Of a stretch of 64,000 nt of DNA, positions 38,030 to 45,439 are shown piece after piece. This DNA is from Clostridiaceae bacterium (lineage in GTDB: Bacteria > Bacillota > Clostridia > Lachnospirales > Lachnospiraceae): assembly GCA_910575435.1 (NCBI GenBank), contig CAJTGI010000009.1:1-64000 (forward strand), in the 5' to 3' direction. Every line of letters begins with the position of its first letter. Within the stretch, counting starts at the first letter, position 1. The notes under the pieces were generated by a model that was not told where the DNA came from, ran no database searches, and saw nothing but the letters and a program-made list of their open reading frames with translations. The position numbers were made by a program, and so were the translations under genes.

Positions 38030-38234
38030 ATTATTTCTCTCCCCTCTGATTGCATTCTATTATAACAGCATATCATAAATCTTTTGGGAAATCAAATGTT
38101 AGTGAACTTGTATAAAGAGAAGAAACCATGTAAAATAAGACTGATACCAGCAAGTTAAATAATCATTTGCTCAATATTTGCCGCATTCATATGGCTGGCA
38201 TAATGAAATATCTGGTAGAAAGAAGGTGTCTTAA

Positions 38235-38648
38235 ATGAATCGAGAAGAATTAGGAATTAAAAATGCCTTGGAGGCAAGAAAGATGTCTTATGCGCCCTAT
38301 TCCGAGTTTCATGTGGGGGCTTATTTAGAAACGGCAGAGGGAAATGGATATCGTGGGTGCAATATAGAAAATGCTGCCTATGGACCATCAAATTGTGCGG
38401 AGAGGACAGCTTTTTTTAAGGCAATAAGCGAGGGGAAAAAGGATTTTTCTAGAATTACAATTGTGGGAGGCCACGGAGAGGATTCTCTGGAATTTTGTCC
38501 CCCTTGCGGCATTTGCCTGCAGGTCATGAGGGAATTTTGCAACCCCAAGGAATTTGAAATTATACTGGCAAGAAATGAAAAGGATTTTCGTATATATACT
38601 TTGGAAGACCTTCTTCCCCAAGGATTTGGGCCAGAAAATCTGGGTTAG
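38235..38648 (+). CDS. cdd: Cytidine deaminase
   Basis: A 137-aa zinc enzyme deaminating cytidine/deoxycytidine. Seen: CNIENAAYGPSNCAERTAF (zinc Cys and catalytic Glu) and PCGICLQVMREF. It precedes a pyrimidine-nucleoside phosphorylase, so the pair salvages pyrimidine nucleosides. Confidence 0.95.
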   Translation: MNREELGIKNALEARKMSYAPYSEFHVGAYLETAEGNGYRGCNIENAAYGPSNCAERTAFFKAISEGKKDFSRITIVGGHGEDSLEFCPPCGICLQVMREFCNPKEFEIILARNEKDFRIYTLEDLLPQGFGPENLG

Positions 38649-38736
38649 AAAGATATTTAAACTAGGGAATGTCAGGAAATAGGTATGATGCTGGCTGCGG
38701 GAAAGAGTGGCAAGGCAGAGAGAAAGGGCGGTGCAT

Positions 38737-40059
38737 ATGAGGATATATGACGTAATTGACAAGAAGAAAAAGGGAATGGAATTGACGGAAGAGGAAATTT
38801 ACTTTGCAATCAATGGATTTGTGGCAGGTGAGATTCCAGATTATCAGATGGCGGCCTTTTTGATGGCCATCTATTTTCAGGGTATGACGGATAGGGAATT
38901 GATAGAAATGACAAAATGCATGACGGAGTCAGGGGATATGGCAGATCTGTCGCGGATTCAGGGAATCAAAGTAGATAAGCACAGTACCGGAGGCGTGGGG
39001 GATAAGACTACTCTTGTGGTAGGGCCACTGGTGGCGGCATGTGGTGGCAAAGTGGCCAAGATGAGCGGACGGGGCCTGGGATTTACCGGAGGAACGATAG
39101 ATAAGCTGGAGTCTATTCCCGGTCTGGCGACAGCCATGGATGAGGATGCATTTTTTGAGACAGTAAATGATTTGGGATTGGCTATCATCGGCCAGTCGGC
39201 AAATATTGCTCCGGCAGATAAAAAACTTTACGCCCTCCGAGATGTGACTAGTACAGTGGACAGCATACCATTGATTGCGGCATCCATTATGAGCAAGAAG
39301 CTGGCGGCTGGCAGTGATAAGATTGTGCTGGATGTGACAGTCGGCAGTGGGGCTTTTATGAAAAGTCTGGATGATGCCCTCCTGCTGGCAGAGAAAATGG
39401 TGGCCATAGGCGAAGGTGCTGGCAAGGAGACGGTTGCTATTCTCACAGACATGGATGTACCCTTGGGGGAGGCGGTGGGAAATGATATAGAGATCATAGA
39501 AGCGATCCAGACTCTGCAGGGAGGAGGCCCGGAGGATTTCCGAAGAATTTGCCAGACATTTTCCATCGCTATGCTGATGCTGGGGGGAATTGGTGATGAG
39601 AAAACATGTGCCAGCCTTGTGAAATCTGCTATAGATGAGGGCAGGGCTTTGGATAAGCTTGCTGCCATGGTGGAGAGGCAGGGAGGAGATTCCAGCTATA
39701 TCTATCATCCAGAAAAGTTCCGAAAAGCCATCTATGAAATGAAGCTGATTTCGCCGGTGGATGGATTTGTAACCCATATGGATACGGAGGCGTGTGGTCG
39801 GACAGCAGTTATTCTGGGTGCTGGCAGGGAAAATAAGGAGTCTGGCATTGATTCCCGGGCAGGAATCCGCTTTTATAAGAAAACGGGAGATCCGATCAGG
39901 CAGGGAGATGTGCTGGCAAGACTATATACTTCCAGGGAGGAAACATTGCAGGAGGGGATGAAGAATCTCTCTGCGGCATATAGTTTTGGCGCGGAAAAAC
40001 CCCAGCGGATGAAAAGCGTTCTAGCCAGTGTAACAAAGGATGGAATTCAGCGGTACTAA
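38737..40059 (+). CDS. pdp: Pyrimidine-nucleoside phosphorylase
   Basis: A 440-aa phosphorylase cleaving uridine/thymidine to base and (deoxy)ribose-1-phosphate. Seen: KHSTGGVGDKTTLVVGP (phosphate loop) and the TGGTIDKLESIPG segment. I use the ATG at 38737 (MRIYDVIDKKKKG), matching homologues; a leftward in-frame start at 38707 adds 10 residues. It is convergent with, and ends next to, the surface-protein gene at 40060. Confidence 0.94.
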   Translation: MRIYDVIDKKKKGMELTEEEIYFAINGFVAGEIPDYQMAAFLMAIYFQGMTDRELIEMTKCMTESGDMADLSRIQGIKVDKHSTGGVGDKTTLVVGPLVAACGGKVAKMSGRGLGFTGGTIDKLESIPGLATAMDEDAFFETVNDLGLAIIGQSANIAPADKKLYALRDVTSTVDSIPLIAASIMSKKLAAGSDKIVLDVTVGSGAFMKSLDDALLLAEKMVAIGEGAGKETVAILTDMDVPLGEAVGNDIEIIEAIQTLQGGGPEDFRRICQTFSIAMLMLGGIGDEKTCASLVKSAIDEGRALDKLAAMVERQGGDSSYIYHPEKFRKAIYEMKLISPVDGFVTHMDTEACGRTAVILGAGRENKESGIDSRAGIRFYKKTGDPIRQGDVLARLYTSREETLQEGMKNLSAAYSFGAEKPQRMKSVLASVTKDGIQRY

Positions 40060-42306
40060 CTACTGTTGATAACTTTTTTGGGTGGTAACTAATTCCTTTC
40101 CATTGGTATAGATATCCATAATGGCGCTGCTATTATTTGATAGAATATCTTTTGTGGAGCTTATGGACAGAGATGCGGAGAGATAAGTTCCATCATTTTT
40201 ATAAAATGTTGTAATAGTGTTGGGGTAAGTGGGACAGTTGCGCACGTATGATTTTGTAGCCTTAGTGTGGCTTGCTATCGGAGGATTGTATTTATCGTTC
40301 CATATATATGATGGCATGTCAGAAGTGCTTTCTGATACTGGGACGCAGTTTACCTTTGCCGCAGGAAGAGATGCCAGGGCGGTACTTATTTCATAGAATA
40401 TATTTTTCTCTTTTGGGAGAAATATCAGGTGTTTATCTGGGATGACTTTTCCCTGGCCGGGAAGGAGAAGATAGGATATTCCGGCCTGGGTGCAGGGCAG
40501 TATCAGGTTGGCTGTCTTGACATCCCACTTATTTCCCTGGAAGGGGGAGGAACTTAGGGTATCGATATAATAAAATTCTCCATCTACTTTCTCATATCGG
40601 TGGAAAGACGCTTGGATATCTGTCTGGGAAAAATCCCCATAAGCTAAAATCCGAGCATAGGAACAGGAAGGGAAGGAAATTTCTCTGGAAGAACATTTTC
40701 CATCGGAAATAACTATTTCTGTCAAGGAAGTTTGAGATATGCAGTTTTGTTCCCCGTCTTCCAGCATGCATTTGATGTAGTAAGCGCCATCTGGCAAGGC
40801 GTGGGGGATGCTGGCAGGAAGGGTTAGGGATTGGCCACCTATCTGGAAATCTTGTTCTGATAAATTAACTGTCAGAACGGGTTTTTGGCATTGCTTTTGA
40901 TAAAAGGAAAGGCGAAGATGGGAGGGAGGACAGAGGTCTTCCCCTTTCCATGTTAGAGAAAGATTTTCCAATGAGAGGGCGTTGCTGTCAGATAGTTTTA
41001 CGTCAAATAAAAATTGATGGGAGAGATAGTCTCTGGGGCAGAATGTAAACTTTCGGAAGGGATAGCCCGGCACATTTTCTTTGGGGGATTTTCCAACCAA
41101 TAGAGTGTAACTTTTATCCAGGGATAAGGGGGAAATCTTGATCTTGTTGGCAGATTCCGGAGTAAAATGATTTTCATATGCTAAGCTATCTTCTTTGCCG
41201 ATGGTCCATTTGGTGCAGGGGGAGGAAGAAGGGATTCGATCTGTATAAAAAAGAATGTTTCCCTGTTCGTCGGTTTCTCCCGAACATAGGATTTGATCTT
41301 CCCTGTCACGCTCGAAAAGTGAGACGGAAGCATTGGGAATGGCAGTTCCACGCTGGCTGGCAACGTGAAATTGGGCAGCGAAAAGATTATCATTCTGACT
41401 GTGGAGAAAGATATTTTCACATCTGGTGGCATCGGAAAAGGTGGTTGGCTGGGTGAGGGTTTCAGGGAGATATCCGGATTTTGTCACAGTGACAGAAATG
41501 GGATTTTTTACTTTTTTTAGATGGTAGAATCCATTCTTGTCCGTGCGGCATGTCTTGACGGAACCTTCTGCCATGCATTTTACATATGCCTGGTTGATGG
41601 GACTTCCCTCTACAGAAAAAACATAGCCGGATAGAGAATGATTTCCAATCCGCTCCTGATAGGACAGAGTTATTTTCTTGCGGAAGAGAGGAGAAGACAA
41701 GGTATATGTCCCGTCCATCGTTCCATTTCTAGGACATAATTTCTTCTGGCTCTGACTGTTCAGGATATAGGTGACTTCCTTTCCTGTAGAAGATAGCTGG
41801 GAAAAGGACGCGGAAAGGGGGGAGGAATTTCCATTTTTCATTAAGGTAATCTTGCTTTTATGCACTTCCTTTTTTAATAAGATGCGATTGCATCCGATTT
41901 TTATCGTATAATTAAAAGGATTGATGGATTCTACCAGGTGAAAGGATGCATTTGGCAGCAGGGCGTTCTCTGCTACCCTGAGGGTATGCTTCAAGGTCTT
42001 TATCTTATGATGCTTTTTGTTATATATTTTTGCATAGATAATGCATCTTCCAGGATTCATGCCAGTGCATTTTCCAGTATTTCTTTTAATCGTGGCAATC
42101 TTTTTTTTGGATGATGAGTAGATTACCTTATAGGATTTCTTTACATGTTTTACTGAGAATTTAAAGCTCTTTCCAACTGTGATTTCATTGCATTTCCTTG
42201 CAAATGCAGGCTTCTTTCCCGCTGCGGCAGAGTGTGTTCCTGAGGTGAGGCAGGGAAGAACTAACGGAATCAATAAGGATAAAAATATAAGTAGTTTTTT
42301 CATCAT
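40060..42306 (-). CDS. Secreted Ig-like / carboxypeptidase-regulatory-domain surface protein
   Basis: A 749-aa secreted protein: signal peptide (1-28, MMKKLLIFLSLLIPLVLPCL), a basic Big_2-like domain (about 30-105), and a CarboxypepD_reg/CnaB-type beta-sandwich (LSGYVFSVEGSPINQAY, then DKNGFYHLKKV, about 195-270), then further beta repeats (AAQFHVASQRGTAIPNASVS). No enzyme motif or LPXTG is seen. The ATG at 42306 has GGAG 6 nt upstream; the frame is open for 45 further codons. It is last of a three-gene run with the kinase and the stalk protein. A structural or ligand-binding surface role is inferred. Confidence 0.75.
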   Translation of the reverse strand: MMKKLLIFLSLLIPLVLPCLTSGTHSAAAGKKPAFARKCNEITVGKSFKFSVKHVKKSYKVIYSSSKKKIATIKRNTGKCTGMNPGRCIIYAKIYNKKHHKIKTLKHTLRVAENALLPNASFHLVESINPFNYTIKIGCNRILLKKEVHKSKITLMKNGNSSPLSASFSQLSSTGKEVTYILNSQSQKKLCPRNGTMDGTYTLSSPLFRKKITLSYQERIGNHSLSGYVFSVEGSPINQAYVKCMAEGSVKTCRTDKNGFYHLKKVKNPISVTVTKSGYLPETLTQPTTFSDATRCENIFLHSQNDNLFAAQFHVASQRGTAIPNASVSLFERDREDQILCSGETDEQGNILFYTDRIPSSSPCTKWTIGKEDSLAYENHFTPESANKIKISPLSLDKSYTLLVGKSPKENVPGYPFRKFTFCPRDYLSHQFLFDVKLSDSNALSLENLSLTWKGEDLCPPSHLRLSFYQKQCQKPVLTVNLSEQDFQIGGQSLTLPASIPHALPDGAYYIKCMLEDGEQNCISQTSLTEIVISDGKCSSREISFPSCSYARILAYGDFSQTDIQASFHRYEKVDGEFYYIDTLSSSPFQGNKWDVKTANLILPCTQAGISYLLLPGQGKVIPDKHLIFLPKEKNIFYEISTALASLPAAKVNCVPVSESTSDMPSYIWNDKYNPPIASHTKATKSYVRNCPTYPNTITTFYKNDGTYLSASLSISSTKDILSNNSSAIMDIYTNGKELVTTQKSYQQ

Positions 42307-42345
42307 AATAATCTCCATTTCTGAGCAACTTGTTGCGAAGAGGCA

Positions 42346-42453
42346 ATGAGAAAGCTGCGAATGCAGTTTCTCATCTGCCATCAAAGCTATTTGTTTTTGC
42401 TCAGAAACAAATAGCCGTGTGAAAAATAAGTGCATCAGCATTATTTTTCACAC
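42346..42453 (-). other. Three-hairpin leader upstream of the surface-protein gene
   Basis: Between the kinase stop and the surface-protein start, on minus: a perfect 13-bp GTGTGAAAAATAA stem (42453-42441/42429-42417), a perfect 11-bp GCTATTTGTTT stem (42415-42405/42396-42386) and an imperfect ATGAGAAA-CTGC stem (42374-42363/42358-42346). It may process or differentially express the operon. It has no long T run, so it is not a plain terminator. Confidence 0.6.
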
Positions 42454-42524
42454 TAATCTCCTTTTCTGTGTTATCTGGTTTGTGCCAGGCAATGGGCAGG
42501 CACGGATTAGACTGTATTTTGACA

Positions 42525-44099
42525 TTAGTAAAGTATCATGCATTGAGGCAATGACTGCTGCAGACGCCGCAGATCATTCTCCGTTGCATTGGTATCCGTA
42601 AGAATTAGATAATCTAAGTTTTTAAACCTTCTCAGAGAATAGAAATGAGAAAGATTTTTCTGGCCGGACAAATCCAGTATCTTGAGAGAGGCAATGGTTT
42701 TCAGATCGGATAGGTTAGTCACTCGATTGTTGGATAAGCCTAAGATGGCAAGGTGCTTGAAGTCAGGCAAGTTCGACAGGTCTGAGATGATATTGCCATC
42801 TAGGTATAACTCTTCCAGGGCAGGATAGTTTGAAAAGGAGGAAAGCTTTTTCATTTTGTTATCCTGGGCAAAAATAATTTTTACAGAGGAATCCGTCTTG
42901 GAAGAGGAGGGAACATTTTGATATTTCTTTCCAGAGATATCAAGAATGGAACGGTCCTTTTGGCTTGGTGCAGGGCTTGCCATGGGAGTGGCGGTTGGGG
43001 TGACATGTTCCGAGGGGGAAAGGGTCGTTACGCTGTTTTCTATATCCTTTATCGCATGTTCAGATTCAAAGACTTGACTGGTGGGAGGATATGCCTTATT
43101 CTGTTTGAAAATACCTGTGCCATAGTAAATTATGGCGGATAGGAAGATGATGGAGCAGACTGCTAATGCGAAGACGGGGGGAGATATCTTTGATTTTTGC
43201 AAAAGGCAGGCAGAGAACCCTTTTTTCTTTACAGCCTTGGTGGTCTCATGTAGGAATTTTAGTTTTTCCTGGGTCAGAAGGAAATCCCGGCTGGTGCGAT
43301 GGTATCTTTTTTTATTTTCCTCTATGGCAGATAAGATTTTTTGACATACTTCTCGGAACGTGAAAGAATATTTTTTGTCTTTTCTTAAATCCAAGAGTGA
43401 TTCTTCTATAAAATCTTGTAAGTTAGAGAGGATGGCAGCATCGTTTTCATCTGCAGAGGAGCAGGCTTTCAGCAAATGTAACAGTATTGTGAGAAAACTA
43501 AATATATCCTGTCGGTAGTCCCCGCATGTAAAGGGAAAGGTGGCGGCAGTCTTTTTCTTACTCTTGGCTAGGGAAGCAAAGGACTGGCGGGAGGAAGAGA
43601 TTCTTCCCGAAGAAAAATCTCCCAGAAAAAAATGCCCCTCATCGTCCAGATAGATATTGCCGGGAGCGATATCTCCATGAATGATATTTTTATCATGGAG
43701 GCAGGAAATAATCTGACTCATATCTTTGATCAACTGGACCAATTTGGAAAGTGGCAGCGTTCCCCTGGATAGATATTCTGAGAGAGGGACTAATCTGGGA
43801 TAGAGACCATACACATATTCTTCCTCTGCAATCAGTTCTACGGGCAGGAGCAAAAGAGGATGGTGGAGTGATTGCAGAGTGTGAAAGAGGTCTTCGTCAA
43901 AATAGGATTTGGGAATAATCTTTATGACCCCGTGGGTTGGATCTGGATGCACGAGATTGGCTTTCTTTTTGGAAGAAGGTTTCTTCTTCTCCAGAGAGAA
44001 GACAATGGCATTTTCATGAAGGGATAGAAGAGATGCCAGATGATATTCTTTTCTAATTCTTTCAGGAATGGCAGGGGTCTTTATATTGTAATGCATCAT
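42525..44099 (-). CDS. Receptor-like Ser/Thr protein kinase with external leucine-rich repeats
   Basis: A 524-aa membrane kinase. N-terminal kinase domain (about 10-290) with VAIK-type Lys in GVIKIIPKS (near 59), catalytic HGDIAPGN (about 140-147, HGD in place of HRD) and GDFSSG in the DFG position (about 159-164). One TM helix (about 307-331, FALAVCSIIFLSAIIYYGTG), a Pro/Ser-rich stalk, then 4-5 leucine-rich repeats (about 413-510, LEELYLDGNIISDLSNLP). Cytoplasmic kinase inside, LRR outside: the orientation of plant receptor kinases but with a reversed order. Start ATG 44099 after AAAGGA. Activity likely but unproven. Confidence 0.82.
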   Translation of the reverse strand: MMHYNIKTPAIPERIRKEYHLASLLSLHENAIVFSLEKKKPSSKKKANLVHPDPTHGVIKIIPKSYFDEDLFHTLQSLHHPLLLLPVELIAEEEYVYGLYPRLVPLSEYLSRGTLPLSKLVQLIKDMSQIISCLHDKNIIHGDIAPGNIYLDDEGHFFLGDFSSGRISSSRQSFASLAKSKKKTAATFPFTCGDYRQDIFSFLTILLHLLKACSSADENDAAILSNLQDFIEESLLDLRKDKKYSFTFREVCQKILSAIEENKKRYHRTSRDFLLTQEKLKFLHETTKAVKKKGFSACLLQKSKISPPVFALAVCSIIFLSAIIYYGTGIFKQNKAYPPTSQVFESEHAIKDIENSVTTLSPSEHVTPTATPMASPAPSQKDRSILDISGKKYQNVPSSSKTDSSVKIIFAQDNKMKKLSSFSNYPALEELYLDGNIISDLSNLPDFKHLAILGLSNNRVTNLSDLKTIASLKILDLSGQKNLSHFYSLRRFKNLDYLILTDTNATENDLRRLQQSLPQCMILY

Positions 44100-44138
44100 T
44101 ATCAATCCTTTCTACAAACCGAGTATAAATGGCAATTT

Positions 44139-45185
44139 TTATTTGCTTTTCGTAATCCGGATCAGACAGCTGCCGGAGAGGGCGGCTTTCTTTGTTCGGA
44201 AATACAAGATGGCGATGCCCTCCTTTTTTCCAAGTACGGTATTGCCCTGGATAGATACGAGGGAAGGATCTGTCAGGAAATAGGTGCAATCTGACAGAGG
44301 CAGGGGGGATTTTCCCAGCGAGAGAGATAATTCTTTTTTGGCGCCGACGAGTAGCTGCAAAAAGTGTGGTCTGACATGAAGAGTCTGCTTAGGGACCTTC
44401 TTTTTTGCAGCAGGTGATGGCTTAGGCGTGGCAGGGGCCGTATTCTGTGGAATTGGTGATGGCGCAGACGTGGCATGTATGATTTTATTTGCCGCTGATG
44501 TCGCCTTTGGCGTGGATTTTGAAGTGGCTTTCTTAGGTCTTGAGGCAGCTTTCCCAGGCTTTGAAGTGGCTTTCTTAGGTCTTGAGGTGGCTTTCCCAGG
44601 CTTTGAAGTGGTTTTCTTAGGTCTTGAAGTAGTTTTCCTAGGCTTTGGAGTGTCTGTGTTTTTGTTTGAGGCTTTTTTTGCAGATGACTGTTTAAATTGC
44701 ACCTTTATGGAACAAGGTTTTGTGGATACGCTGGCAAATTTGATAAAAATTCTATCTCCGGGAGAGAGGGTGTCTCCAGAAACTTTTTCAATATGGTATT
44801 GATGCTTTTTCTTGTGAATATTTAGTTTATCTCCACTAGGAGAATAAAAGGTTACCCGGATAGATGAACTGCCCGAGAGAATTCTCAGGGTACTATTTTC
44901 TTGAAAAATAGCGTAGTAGTACCTGTGGTTGTAGGGTGACAGCGAGATTTGATGGATGGTATTCGGCGATAGAAATACTGCTTCTGAAATATCATTATTT
45001 TCAGATTCCTGCTCTTTTTCCCTGGCAGATGCATGATAAATCAAAGATGCCTTTCCCTTGTCTGGCAGATGGCAAAATGCCAGAATATAAAGCAGGGATA
45101 CCAACCCGAGAGATAGTAGAATGAGTGAAATAAAGTGATGATGCTCTTTTTCATGAGATGTGTGCTTTGAAAATAATCGTTTCAT
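44139..45185 (-). CDS. Membrane-anchored stalk protein with basic heptad repeats and Ig-like domain
   Basis: A 348-aa protein: TM anchor (about 20-40, FISLILLSLGLVSLLYILAF), a beta domain (about 60-165), a long basic Thr/Ser/Pro/Lys linker made of TS-R/K-P-x-KA heptads (about 178-262) and a C-terminal Big_2-like domain (about 263-348). No catalytic motif is seen. The ATG at 45185 follows AAAGGA; the frame runs open for 43 more codons upstream. First gene of the run stalk-kinase-surface protein; the kinase lies 39 bp downstream. Confidence 0.7.
   Translation of the reverse strand: MKRLFSKHTSHEKEHHHFISLILLSLGLVSLLYILAFCHLPDKGKASLIYHASAREKEQESENNDISEAVFLSPNTIHQISLSPYNHRYYYAIFQENSTLRILSGSSSIRVTFYSPSGDKLNIHKKKHQYHIEKVSGDTLSPGDRIFIKFASVSTKPCSIKVQFKQSSAKKASNKNTDTPKPRKTTSRPKKTTSKPGKATSRPKKATSKPGKAASRPKKATSKSTPKATSAANKIIHATSAPSPIPQNTAPATPKPSPAAKKKVPKQTLHVRPHFLQLLVGAKKELSLSLGKSPLPLSDCTYFLTDPSLVSIQGNTVLGKKEGIAILYFRTKKAALSGSCLIRITKSK
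44524..44650 (-). repeat. 21-bp tandem repeat encoding TS(R/K)P(K/G)KA heptads
   Basis: Six imperfect copies of a 21-bp unit (paired into 42-bp dimers) lie in frame in the stalk gene. They make a basic, extended linker. The array may expand and contract. Confidence 0.85.
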
Positions 45186-45268
45186 TAGAAATCCTTTCTC
45201 ACTCCAAAGCCGATATCTTATGAATGCTAACATAGTAGCAATAATCAAATTATACGACAGATGAAAGA

Positions 45269-45310
45269 AAAATGCTATTGACAAAATAGAAAAATCAATA
45301 GCATTTTTAT
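45269..45310. terminator. Bidirectional-looking terminator downstream of the C39-like gene
   Basis: ATGCTATTGA/TCAATAGCAT stem (about 45272-45303) with T runs on both strands. It lies about 130 bp past the minus-strand stop at 45440 and so ends that gene, leaving the stalk-kinase-surface genes as a separate unit. Confidence 0.75.
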
Positions 45311-45439
45311 TCACGTACGATATATAAAATAAACAAAGGGATATAAACGCATGTTTGTTATTTGTAACTCTCTCACAAAGTTATAAACATATTTTTATAT
45401 AAATTGCATAAAGGGCAATCGTAAGAAGTTGCAAATCCA

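Noticed and set aside
38929-39777. 282-codon minus-strand frame opposite the nucleoside phosphorylase
   Set aside because: Complement of a well-conserved gene; no SD and Cys/His/Pro-heavy shadow composition.
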